DNA from: Pseudomonas fluvialis
Lineage (GTDB): Bacteria > Pseudomonadota > Gammaproteobacteria > Pseudomonadales > Pseudomonadaceae
Assembly (NCBI RefSeq): GCF_014207935.1
Contig: NZ_JACHLL010000008.1
Location: 33,404 to 97,403 of the forward strand
DNA: 64,000 nucleotides
Direction: 5' to 3'
Shown: in pieces, positions 44,349-52,408 of the stretch
Position numbering within the stretch: the stretch's first letter is position 1
How the letters are laid out: each line of letters opens with the position of its first letter
Translations under genes and position numbers: made by a program
Notes under the pieces: model-generated
The model's database searches: none
The model's input: only the letters and a program-made list of their open reading frames with translations
Told to the model about the DNA's origin: nothing

Positions 44349-45913
44349 GCGAGGCCTTCGATGTGCTGATCATTGGCTCGGGCTTCGGTGGCAGCGTCAG
44401 CGCCCTGCGTCTGGCCGAGAAGGGCTATCGGGTGGCCGTGCTGGAGCAGGGGCGCGAACACAGTGCGGCGGACTTTCAGCGCTCCGGGCAGTCGATGCGT
44501 CATCTGCTCTGGGCGCCGGCGCTGGGCCTGCGTGGCCCGCTGGCGCAGAAGGTCTACCGCAATGTTGGCGTCGTCCACGGCGTCGGCGTGGGCGGCGGCA
44601 GTCTGGTGTATGCCGCCGTGCTGCTGGAGCCGCAAGCGGCCTTCTATCGCGATCCGGTCTGGGCGGCTCTCGATAGCGACTGGCAGGCGAGCCTGGCGCC
44701 GCATTACCAGCGTGCCCGGCAGATGCTCGGCGTGGTCGACAATCCCTACCAGGGCCAGCAGGATCAGTGGCTGGCGCAGACTGCTACGGCCATGGGTGCG
44801 GCCGGGAGTTACGGAGCGGTGCCACAGGGTATCTATTTCGGTCCGCAGGATACTGTGCTCGATCCGTATTTCGCCGGCCAGGGCCCACAGCGGCGAGGTT
44901 GTAATCGCTGTGGCAGCTGCATCAGCGGCTGCCCGCAGGGGGCGAAGAACAGCCTTGACCTGAATTATCTCTATCTGGCGCGCCAGCTGGGCGTGCAGGT
45001 ATTCAGCGATACCCGGGTCAGCCATATCAGCCGCCACGGCGCGGGCTATCGGGTGCATCTGCGCAGCCGCATGTTACCGGTGCGCAGCCTGGATGCGGCG
45101 CAGGTGATTGTCGCCGCCGGGGTGCTCGGCAGCCTGGAGATCCTGTTTGCCAGTCGCGATCGCTACCGGACACTGACGCAACTGCCGGCGGCACTGGGCG
45201 AGCATGTGCGCACCAACAGTGAAGCGATAGTGGCGATCCGTGGACGGACCGGGGTGGATGTCAGCCAGGGCACCACCATTTCCAGCCATTTCCACGCCGA
45301 TGCCCAGACTCACATCACCCAGAACCGTTTCCCGCCCAGCTACAACTTCATGCGCCTGTACATGGGGCCTCTGGTGGATGACGCGCGGCCGTTGCGGCGT
45401 GCCGGCAAGGTACTGGGCGAATTGCTGCGTCGCCCACTGCATTGGCTGGGGCACTGGCGCACGGCGGACTGGTATCGGCGTATCTCGGTGCTGACGGTGA
45501 TGCAGCAGGCCGACAACCAGCTGGCCTTTGCCTATCGGCGGCGCTGGTGGCGACTGGGCGGTTTTGCCCTGGATTCACGCTTGTCCGTCGGCGAGGCTTC
45601 ACCCACCTATCTGCCTCAGGCCAACCGAGCGGCCCGCGCGTTTGCCGAGGTGAGCGGTGGTGAGGCGCTGAACGTACTGCCGGAGAGCCTGGGCAATCGC
45701 GCGGTGACGGCCCATCTGCTGGGCGGCGCGGTGATGGCGGCCGGCTCCGAGCAGGGCGTGGTGGACGCCCGGCACCAGGTGTTCGGCCATCCGGGGCTTT
45801 ATGTGATCGACGGCAGCAGCATCCCGGCCAATGTCGGGGTCAATCCGAGCCTGACCATCGCCGCGTTGGCCGAACGGGCCATCAGTCTGTGGCCAGAGCG
45901 TGATGCTGGTTGA
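44345..45913 (+). CDS. GMC-family oxidoreductase, cholesterol-oxidase-like
   Basis: 522 residues from ATG 44345. The FAD-binding motif is IIGSGFGGSVSALRLAEKG at about 10-28. At 186-197 is CNRCGSCISGCP, a Cx2Cx2Cx3CP pattern like that of a [4Fe-4S] ferredoxin. It continues into QGAKNSLDLNYLYLA, which I recall in mycobacterial ChoD-type enzymes. The C-terminal GMC signature is VIDGSSIPANVGVNPSLTIA. There is no signal peptide. It oxidises an alcohol, possibly a sterol-like or other hydrophobic one; electron acceptor and substrate are unknown. Coupled to the 149-residue unknown upstream. Confidence 0.85.
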   Translation: MSEAFDVLIIGSGFGGSVSALRLAEKGYRVAVLEQGREHSAADFQRSGQSMRHLLWAPALGLRGPLAQKVYRNVGVVHGVGVGGGSLVYAAVLLEPQAAFYRDPVWAALDSDWQASLAPHYQRARQMLGVVDNPYQGQQDQWLAQTATAMGAAGSYGAVPQGIYFGPQDTVLDPYFAGQGPQRRGCNRCGSCISGCPQGAKNSLDLNYLYLARQLGVQVFSDTRVSHISRHGAGYRVHLRSRMLPVRSLDAAQVIVAAGVLGSLEILFASRDRYRTLTQLPAALGEHVRTNSEAIVAIRGRTGVDVSQGTTISSHFHADAQTHITQNRFPPSYNFMRLYMGPLVDDARPLRRAGKVLGELLRRPLHWLGHWRTADWYRRISVLTVMQQADNQLAFAYRRRWWRLGGFALDSRLSVGEASPTYLPQANRAARAFAEVSGGEALNVLPESLGNRAVTAHLLGGAVMAAGSEQGVVDARHQVFGHPGLYVIDGSSIPANVGVNPSLTIAALAERAISLWPERDAG

Positions 45914-45919
45914 GTCGCC

Positions 45920-46480
45920 TCAGTCCTCGTCGCGGCCATCCATCATGGTGCGCTTGAGCAGCACGTAGACCGCGCCGGTGCCGCCATGCTTGGGCTGGCA
46001 GGAGGTGAAGCCCAGTACCTGCGGGTGCTGGCGCAGCCAGGTGTTGACGTGGCTCTTGATCATCGGCCGCTTGCCGTCGAGACGCGCGGCCTTGCCGTGG
46101 GTCACGCGTACGCAACGGACTTCGTAGCGCGCGGCTTCGGCAAAGAAGTCCCAGAGTGTTTCGCGGGCCTTTTCCACGCTCATGCCGTGCAGATCGAGGC
46201 TGCCTTCGAAGGGCACCTGGCCGGCCTTGAGCTTACGCAGCTGGCTGTCCTGCACACCGTCGCGGGCCCAGTACAACTCATCCTCGGCGCCGACATCGAT
46301 GACGAACTGATCGGACAGGCCGTCGACCTTGGTCTCCGTGGTGCGCACCATGGCGTTCTGCCGGCGCTGCTGGATCTGCTGGCGATCAGGGCGAACCTTG
46401 CCGGTGTCGGCCTGGTCGACCTGGATACGTTTGACACCGCGCATCTCGCTGGTGAACAGGGAAAAATCATCGTCTGGCAT
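45920..46480 (-). CDS. Smr domain protein
   Basis: 186 residues. The N-terminal half is charged and coiled; the C-terminal Smr domain (about 95-182) has LDLHGMSVEKARETLWDFF, VRVTHGKA and PKHGGTGAVYVLL. These are the LDLHG, H-G-K/xG and GGxGAxxVxL motifs of this nuclease fold. Relatives include the MutS2 C-terminus and YdaL, which nick DNA or act on stalled ribosomes in some bacteria. No muts2 here. It converges on the GMC gene with 6 bp between. Confidence 0.88.
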   Translation of the reverse strand: MPDDDFSLFTSEMRGVKRIQVDQADTGKVRPDRQQIQQRRQNAMVRTTETKVDGLSDQFVIDVGAEDELYWARDGVQDSQLRKLKAGQVPFEGSLDLHGMSVEKARETLWDFFAEAARYEVRCVRVTHGKAARLDGKRPMIKSHVNTWLRQHPQVLGFTSCQPKHGGTGAVYVLLKRTMMDGRDED

Positions 46481-46516
46481 GGAAGGCTCCGCACTGAGGC
46501 GGGCATTTTAGCCTGA

Positions 46517-46837
46517 TCAGGGTTGGCGTTTCAGCAGATCACGGGCGAAGGACAGTTGCCCGTGCTGACGTCGGTGGCGGCGCGCGACGCGCCACAGGCG
46601 GATGCCACCGGCCAGCGAGCCCAGGGCGCCCAGGCCGAGCAGGGCAATGGTAGTAGTTGAAGAGCTGGCCGTGCCGAGCGGAGTGGCCTGGCCGAGCAGG
46701 CTGGCCAGGGTCGCCAGCAGCAGGAGCACGCCGCCGGCGCTGAGCAGCGCGCCGAAGGCAGCCAGCAGACGCCAGCGCCACGGTCCGGGGCGACGGTCGC
46801 GCAGGCAGCGCGCGTTGAAATTTCCCGAGCGTTTCAT
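46517..46837 (-). CDS. Small two-helix membrane protein, unknown
   Basis: 106 residues. A basic N-terminal 20 residues (KRSGNFNARCLRDRRPG) precede two hydrophobic helices (LLAAFGALLSAGGVLLLLAT and TTTIALLGLGALGSLAGGI). A very basic WRVARRHRRQHGQLS tail follows. No family recognised. Lies 36 bp upstream of the Smr gene on the same strand. Confidence 0.6.
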   Translation of the reverse strand: MKRSGNFNARCLRDRRPGPWRWRLLAAFGALLSAGGVLLLLATLASLLGQATPLGTASSSTTTIALLGLGALGSLAGGIRLWRVARRHRRQHGQLSFARDLLKRQP

Positions 46838-46954
46838 GAGGCTCCTCCAGCGGCTCGCTCGTTCGACCCGCTGATCAGGCAGAAGTTCAGTGGGGCAGGT
46901 GTGTCATCTTCGTTATGCGTTTAGAATCGCCCACCCGCTTTTCAGGAGTGCGCC

Positions 46955-47866
46955 GTGAACCCGTCCCGTCTGCTTACCCTGCGTGACCATATCCGCTGGG
47001 CCGTCAGCCGTTTTCATGCCGAAGAGCTGTTCTTCGGTCACGGTACCGACAACGCCTGGGACGATGCCCGCCATCTGGTGCTCGGTGCCCTGCACCTGCC
47101 GTTCGAGATTGCCGACAGCTACCTGGATTGCCGCCTGGAAGACGGCGAGCGCGAGCATCTGCAATGGTTGCTCCGTCGCCGCATCGAGGAACGCGTGCCG
47201 ACCGCCTATCTGGTGGGTGAGGCCTGGTTCTGCGGTTTGCCGTTCCTGGTCGATGAGCGGGTGCTGGTGCCACGTTCACCGATTGCCGAGCTGATTGGTG
47301 CGCAGTTCGAACCCTGGCTGCCCAGGCCGCCGGCGCGGATTCTTGACCTGTGCACCGGTTCTGGCTGCATCGGTATTGCCTGTGCCTATGCCTTCCCGGA
47401 GGCCGAAGTGGTGCTGGGCGATCTGTCCTTTGACGCTCTGGAAGTGGCTTGCCAGAACATCGAGCGGCATGGTCTGGAAGACCGTGTCTACACCGTTCAG
47501 GGTGACGGTTTCGAAGGTCTGCCCAAGCAGCGTTTTGACCTGATCGTCTCCAACCCGCCCTATGTGGACGCCGAGGACTTCGCCGACATGCCGGCCGAGT
47601 ATCAACACGAGCCGGCGCTGGGGCTGGCCTGTGGCGAGGATGGTCTGGATCTGGTGCGGCGCATGCTGGCAGAGGCCGCCGATCATCTGACCGAGCAGGG
47701 CGTGCTGATTGTCGAGGTGGGTAACAGCCAGGTGCATGTTCAGGCGCTGTACCCGGAGGTGGATTTCACCTGGCTGGAGTTCGAAGAGGGCGGCCACGGC
47801 GTATTCCTGCTGGCGGCAGCGCAGTGCCGCGAACATCAGGCGCTGTTTCGCTCGCGCCTGCGCTGA
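46955..47866 (+). CDS. prmB: Ribosomal protein L3 N5-glutamine methyltransferase
   Basis: 303 residues with a GTG start at 46955, preceded by CAGGAG. The N-terminal helical domain is followed by the Rossmann-fold methyltransferase, with ILDLCTGSGCIGIACAY for S-adenosylmethionine. The substrate motif NPPYVDAEDFADMPAEYQHE begins with the N-P-P-Y loop that binds glutamine. PrmB methylates a glutamine of ribosomal protein L3. In many gamma-proteobacteria prmB precedes aroC as here, with one gene of opposite strand between. Confidence 0.93.
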   Translation: MNPSRLLTLRDHIRWAVSRFHAEELFFGHGTDNAWDDARHLVLGALHLPFEIADSYLDCRLEDGEREHLQWLLRRRIEERVPTAYLVGEAWFCGLPFLVDERVLVPRSPIAELIGAQFEPWLPRPPARILDLCTGSGCIGIACAYAFPEAEVVLGDLSFDALEVACQNIERHGLEDRVYTVQGDGFEGLPKQRFDLIVSNPPYVDAEDFADMPAEYQHEPALGLACGEDGLDLVRRMLAEAADHLTEQGVLIVEVGNSQVHVQALYPEVDFTWLEFEEGGHGVFLLAAAQCREHQALFRSRLR

Positions 47867-47880
47867 GTGGCAGTAGCTGC

Positions 47881-48666
47881 TTAGAAAATCATTAGTAGGA
47901 AGACCAGCGCTGCTTCAAACAGGCCGAACAGCACCAGCAGGGTGATGGTAAAGCGCAGCGCCGACTCGTCGCGTTTGCGTGCCTGTACCTGTTCTTCCAG
48001 TACGCGAATCTTCAGCGCCTGTTCGTGCAGGCTCTGGTCGGCCTGCTGCAGCATCTGACCGGCGTCGAGCATGCTCAGCGGCATCAGCTTGTCGCGGTTC
48101 CAGTCTGCATTCAGGCCGGCGACCAGCCCTGCATGGATGCGCCCCTTCATGTGCAACTTGTCTTCGTACTCGACGGTAAAACCCAGGCTTTCCAGCAGCT
48201 TGTCGCGGCGCAGGCGGTTCTCGTCGTCCAGGCTGCCCTTCATGCCCAGGGCAAAGTCTTCCACCTGATAGGCGGAGAAGTGCTGGCGGGCCCAACTGAT
48301 GGCCTGGGCCAGGAGAAAGCGGCCCAGTCCGCGGTTGCCGGGTTCGACCTGCAGGCCAGCCTCGGGGGCGAAACTGAGGCGGCGCTCGGCGTGATTGACC
48401 CACACCTCCAGCAGGTTGGTTTCCTTGTGCAGCATTTGCCCGGGTAGCTGCACGGTCAGGCGCAACAGGCTGAGATCCTTGGTGTGGCGCTCCACCCTGC
48501 CCAGCTCGGCAAAGCGCAGCGGGCGCGCGCCAGCCCCGCGTTCGGTGGGTTGCGCGGCCAGGCGCAGCAGATGGTGCTGCTTGGGTTTCAGCTCCGCCCA
48601 TTGCGCCTTGAGCAGGGCAATCGGGTCGGCAGGCTGTTCTTCAGGGATGCTGGGCGTTTCGCTCAT
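47881..48666 (-). CDS. GNAT-like domain protein with C-terminal membrane anchor
   Basis: 261 residues from ATG 48666. The central part (about 100-170) resembles a GNAT fold: NRGLGRFLLAQAISWARQHF, then DENRLRRDKLLESLGFTVEY, the usual C-terminal signature. The N-terminal third is basic and unassigned. After a coiled stretch (about 205-238, LEEQVQARKRD) a single transmembrane helix ends the protein (FTITLLVLFGLFEAALVFLL), making it tail-anchored with the domain in the cytoplasm. Function unknown. It sits between prmB and aroC. Confidence 0.68.
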   Translation of the reverse strand: MSETPSIPEEQPADPIALLKAQWAELKPKQHHLLRLAAQPTERGAGARPLRFAELGRVERHTKDLSLLRLTVQLPGQMLHKETNLLEVWVNHAERRLSFAPEAGLQVEPGNRGLGRFLLAQAISWARQHFSAYQVEDFALGMKGSLDDENRLRRDKLLESLGFTVEYEDKLHMKGRIHAGLVAGLNADWNRDKLMPLSMLDAGQMLQQADQSLHEQALKIRVLEEQVQARKRDESALRFTITLLVLFGLFEAALVFLLMIF

Positions 48667-48821
48667 GCCGGGGCTGCCAGTTCTTGTTGTTGACTCTATA
48701 TCGGCCAAATGACGCGACTCTGCAACTGTGGCAGATGTTCATCAGCCCTGCCGGGGCGTGTCAGGCCCAGGCGGCATGGGTATACTGGCGGCCCTGTTTG
48801 AGCCCTCCGCGGAGCCTTGTG

Positions 48822-49913
48822 ATGTCCGGCAATACCTACGGCAAGCTGTTCACCGTCACCACCGCTGGCGAAAGCCATGGTCCTGCGCTGGTCGCCATCG
48901 TTGACGGTTGCCCGCCGGGCATCGAAATTTCCCTTGAGGATCTGCAGCGCGATCTCGATCGCCGCAAGCCGGGTACCAGCCGCCACACCACCCAGCGCCA
49001 GGAAGACGATGAAGTCGAAATCCTGGCCGGGGTATTCGAAGGCAAGACCACTGGCTGCTCGATCGGCCTGCTGATCCGCAATACCGACCAGAAGTCCAAG
49101 GACTACTCGGCGATCAAGGATCTGTTCCGCCCGGCCCATGCCGACTACACCTACCACCACAAGTACGGCATCCGCGATTACCGGGGCGGTGGCCGCAGCT
49201 CGGCGCGCGAAACCGCCATGCGCGTGGCCGCTGGCGCCATCGCCAAGAAGGTGCTGGCCGGCTTCGGCATCACCGTGCGTGGCTACATGAGCCAGCTGGG
49301 CCCGATCGAGATTCCCTTCAAGACCTGGGACAGCGTCGAAGAGAACGCCTTCTTCAGTCCCGACCCGGACAAGGTGCCGGAGCTGGAGGCCTATATGGAC
49401 CAGCTGCGTCGTGACCAGGATTCGGTCGGCGCGAAGATCACCGTGGTGGCCGAAGGCGTAATGCCGGGCCTGGGTGAGCCGATTTTCGATCGCCTGGACG
49501 CCGAGCTGGCCCATGCACTGATGAGCATCAACGCGGTCAAGGGCGTCGAGATCGGTGACGGCTTTGCCTGTGTTGCCCAGCGCGGCACCGAGCACCGCGA
49601 TGAACTGACGCCGGACGGTTTCGTCAGCAACCATGCCGGCGGCATCCTCGGTGGCATTTCCTCCGGTCAGCCGATTGTGGCCCACCTGGCGCTCAAGCCG
49701 ACTTCCAGCATCACCACGCCGGGCCGCTCCATCGATATCCACGGCAACCCGGTGGAGGTCATCACCAAGGGTCGCCACGACCCGTGCGTCGGTATCCGTG
49801 CCACGCCGATCGCCGAGGCGATGATGGCCATCGTCCTGCTCGACCACCTGTTGCGTCACCGCGCGCAGAACGCCGCCGTGCAGGTGATCACGCCGGTACT
49901 GCCACAACTGTGA
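48822..49913 (+). CDS. aroC: Chorismate synthase
   Basis: 363 residues from ATG 48822. It starts GNTYGKLFTVTTAGESHGPA, the first family signature. GKTTGCSIGLLIRNTDQ and RGGGRSSARETAMRVAAGAI follow, and the third signature is towards the C-terminus (RGTEHRDELTPDGF, then HDPCVGIRATPIAEAM). It removes phosphate from EPSP using reduced FMN to give chorismate. A TATACT -10 box is at 48781-48786. Its stop overlaps the GTG start of the MFS gene. Confidence 0.97.
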   Translation: MSGNTYGKLFTVTTAGESHGPALVAIVDGCPPGIEISLEDLQRDLDRRKPGTSRHTTQRQEDDEVEILAGVFEGKTTGCSIGLLIRNTDQKSKDYSAIKDLFRPAHADYTYHHKYGIRDYRGGGRSSARETAMRVAAGAIAKKVLAGFGITVRGYMSQLGPIEIPFKTWDSVEENAFFSPDPDKVPELEAYMDQLRRDQDSVGAKITVVAEGVMPGLGEPIFDRLDAELAHALMSINAVKGVEIGDGFACVAQRGTEHRDELTPDGFVSNHAGGILGGISSGQPIVAHLALKPTSSITTPGRSIDIHGNPVEVITKGRHDPCVGIRATPIAEAMMAIVLLDHLLRHRAQNAAVQVITPVLPQL

Positions 49914-51091
49914 CGGCCCAGCCGCTGCCGTACTGGCGGCTGTCCGGCTTCTATTTCTTCTACTTCGGCCTGCTCGGAGCCACGGCGCCTTTTCTGGCGC
50001 TGTACTTCGAGCAACTGGGCTTCTCGCCGGCACGCATCGGCGAGCTGGTGGCCATTCCCATGCTGATGCGCTGTGTGGCGCCGAACCTGTGGGGCTGGCT
50101 CGGTGATCGCACCGGCCAGCGTCTGCTGATCGTGCGCCTGGGTGCCTTCGCCACGCTGGCCAGTCTCAGTTTGATCTTCATCAGCCAGAGCTATGCCTGG
50201 CTGGCGCTGGTGATGGCGCTGCATGCGTTCTTCTGGCACGCGGTGCTGCCGCAGTTCGAGGTCATCACCCTGGCGCACCTGCGCGAGCAGTCGGCACGCT
50301 ACACCCAGTTGCGCCTGTGGGGCTCGATCGGCTTCATCCTCACGGTAGTGGGCCTGGGTGAGCTGTTCGAGGTGTTCAGTCTGAGCATCTATCCCTGGGT
50401 GCTGCTGGCGATAATCGCGGGCATTGCCCTGTCCAGCTGCTGGGTACCCGATGCCCGACCGATCACCCATCTGCAGCACAGCGCCGGCCATGGCTTTGTC
50501 CGGCAGTTGATGCAGCCGGGCGTTATCGCCTTTTACCTCTGTGTGGCGTTGATGCAGCTGTCACACGGGCCGTACTACACCTTCATCACCATTCACCTGG
50601 AAAGCCTGGGCTACTCGCGGGGCGTGATCGGTCAGCTGTGGGCGCTCGGCGTGGTGGCGGAGATCCTGCTGTTCATGGGCATGGCGCGTCTGCTGCAGCA
50701 TGTCAGTCTGAAACAGCTGCTGATTGCCAGCTTTCTGATTGCCGCGCTGCGCTGGTTGCTGCTGGGCTTTGTCGCCGATCAGCTGTGGCTGCTGCTGTTT
50801 GCCCAGCTGCTGCATGCCGCTACCTTTGGCAGTTTCCACGCTGCGGCCATTCACTTCGTACAGCGTAGTTTCGGCCCCGGCCAGCAAGGTCAGGGCCAGG
50901 CGTTGTATGCCGCGCTGGCCGGTGTAGGTGGCGCGCTGGGCGCTCTCTATGCCGGCTACAGCTGGAACAGCCTGGGGCCGGCCTGGACCTTTGCCCTGGC
51001 CAGTGTGGCGGCACTGGCCGCAGCGGCTATCATGGCCGCCTGTTTGCGTGACACTGCTGTGCATTCCGAATCACGGGAGAACCGATCATGA
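49910..51091 (+). CDS. MFS transporter, phenylpropionate/nucleoside-symporter-like
   Basis: 393 residues from GTG 49910, which overlaps the aroC stop as GTGA. Twelve hydrophobic helices. It opens SGFYFFYFGLLGATAPFLAL, and the loop after helix two has NLWGWLGDRTGQR, the conserved MFS loop. This layout is that of the HcaT-like group. Substrate is unknown; overlap with aroC and ARD means it is co-expressed with an aromatic biosynthesis enzyme, but no functional link follows automatically. Confidence 0.85.
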   Translation: MTAQPLPYWRLSGFYFFYFGLLGATAPFLALYFEQLGFSPARIGELVAIPMLMRCVAPNLWGWLGDRTGQRLLIVRLGAFATLASLSLIFISQSYAWLALVMALHAFFWHAVLPQFEVITLAHLREQSARYTQLRLWGSIGFILTVVGLGELFEVFSLSIYPWVLLAIIAGIALSSCWVPDARPITHLQHSAGHGFVRQLMQPGVIAFYLCVALMQLSHGPYYTFITIHLESLGYSRGVIGQLWALGVVAEILLFMGMARLLQHVSLKQLLIASFLIAALRWLLLGFVADQLWLLLFAQLLHAATFGSFHAAAIHFVQRSFGPGQQGQGQALYAALAGVGGALGALYAGYSWNSLGPAWTFALASVAALAAAAIMAACLRDTAVHSESRENRS

Positions 51092-51630
51092 GCCGCCTGA
51101 GCGTCTACCACGAGAGTCTACCGGCCGTGCCCAACAAGGTGCTCAGCCTGCCCGAACACATCAGCGCAACCCTGGCTGAGCTGGGCGTGCAGTTTGCCCA
51201 GTGGCCGCGAGGCCAGTTGCCGGCCGACGCCGATGACGCAGCGATTCTGGCCGCCTACCGTGAGCCGCTCGCGGCACTACAGGCTACCGGCGACTACCCG
51301 CGGGTCGAGATCAGCCGGGTGGGCCCGGATCAGGCCGACCGGATCGAGCTGCGTGACCGCTACCTGGCCGAGCACCGGCATGCGGGCGTCGAGGCGCGAT
51401 TCTTCGTAGCCGGGCAGGGCCTGTTCAGCCTGCACATCGCCGACCATGTCTATGAAGTACTGTGCGAGCGCGGTGATCTGCTGGTGATCCCGGCCAATAC
51501 CTGGCACTGGTTCGACATGGGTGAGCGACCGAGCTACGTGACGCTGCGTTTGCTGGGGCAAGCCGATGGCTGGCAGGCCGAGTACAGCGGCGATGAAATC
51601 GCCAGTCGCTTCAACCGTCTGGAGGATTGA
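51088..51630 (+). CDS. mtnD: Acireductone dioxygenase
   Basis: 180 residues, overlapping the MFS gene by ATGA. The cupin metal ligands are His96, His98, Glu102 (HRHAGVE) and His140 (NTWHWFD), exactly the numbering of the Klebsiella enzyme. With Fe2+ it cleaves acireductone to the methionine precursor 2-oxo-4-methylthiobutyrate and formate in the methionine salvage pathway; with Ni2+ it gives methylthiopropionate. Other salvage genes (mtnA, mtnB, mtnC) are absent from the window. Confidence 0.93.
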   Translation: MSRLSVYHESLPAVPNKVLSLPEHISATLAELGVQFAQWPRGQLPADADDAAILAAYREPLAALQATGDYPRVEISRVGPDQADRIELRDRYLAEHRHAGVEARFFVAGQGLFSLHIADHVYEVLCERGDLLVIPANTWHWFDMGERPSYVTLRLLGQADGWQAEYSGDEIASRFNRLED

Positions 51631-51700
51631 TCGGTTCACGCGACAACCTGTTGGCGCTACGGTTAGTCTTCCCCACACAACAACAAGAAAGGAGAATTTC

Positions 51701-52096
51701 ATGCTGCCTATTACCGCTTTGTATGCCTCCCTGCTGGCCGCTCTGGTCATGGTGCTGGCCGCGTTGGTCGTGGCCATCCGCAAGGGTGCCAAGATCGGTC
51801 TCGGCGATGCCGGCAATCAGGCACTGCAGGTGCGTATCCGCGCCCATGCCAATGCGCTGGAGAACATTCCGCTGGCCCTGATCCTGCTGGCACTGGCCGA
51901 ACTCAACGGTCTGTCGCCGATTCTCCTGCACCTGGCAGGTCTCTCCCTGCTGGTGGCGCGCATCGCCCATGCCTACGGCTTTCTGGCGACTCAGGGTCAA
52001 TACTCGCGCGGGCGCTTCTTCGGCACCCTGGCCACCTGGCTGGTGATCCTTGGCCTTGCGTTGGCCAACTTCCTTCTAGCCATGAGCCACGTCTGA
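51701..52096 (+). CDS. MAPEG family membrane protein
   Basis: 131 residues from ATG 51701, preceded by AAGGAGA. Four hydrophobic helices, with RIRAHANALENIPLALILLA between helix one and two, the motif common to microsomal glutathione transferase-like (MAPEG) proteins. YSRGRFFGTLATWLVI lies before the last helix. Members bind glutathione or lipids in the membrane; the activity here is unknown. It is followed after 9 bp by a small PLDc_N protein. Confidence 0.86.
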   Translation: MLPITALYASLLAALVMVLAALVVAIRKGAKIGLGDAGNQALQVRIRAHANALENIPLALILLALAELNGLSPILLHLAGLSLLVARIAHAYGFLATQGQYSRGRFFGTLATWLVILGLALANFLLAMSHV

Positions 52097-52105
52097 GGAG
52101 GTCGC

Positions 52106-52297
52106 ATGGCTACCCTGTTCAGTACCCTGGTCAGTCTCGGCTTCATCGCCCTGGTGTTGTGGGCGATCCTCGAAGTGGTCAACAGCAGTGCCGAGGTCGG
52201 CTTCAAGGTGCTGTGGATTCTGCTGTTGTTGTTCCTGCCCCTGATCGGACTGATCATCTGGGCTTTGGTGGGGCCACGCCGGGTCAAGACGGTGTGA
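52106..52297 (+). CDS. PLDc N-terminal-like small membrane protein
   Basis: 63 residues with two hydrophobic helices (LVSLGFIALVLWAILEVVNS and VLWILLLLFLPLIGLIIWAL), ending in basic residues. The pattern is that of the PLDc_N domain found at the front of cardiolipin synthases and as free short proteins. The ribosome site GAGGAGG is strong. Likely a membrane partner; function unknown. Confidence 0.8.
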   Translation: MATLFSTLVSLGFIALVLWAILEVVNSSAEVGFKVLWILLLLFLPLIGLIIWALVGPRRVKTV

Positions 52298-52408
52298 ATG
52301 GCTTGCAGGGCATGACAGGTTTTTCACAGGGGCAGGGCTAAGCTGCGCGCCTTTTTCACGATCGGCCCCTCCAGCAAGGGCCTTTGATGAACTGGCAACG
52401 GTAGCCCC

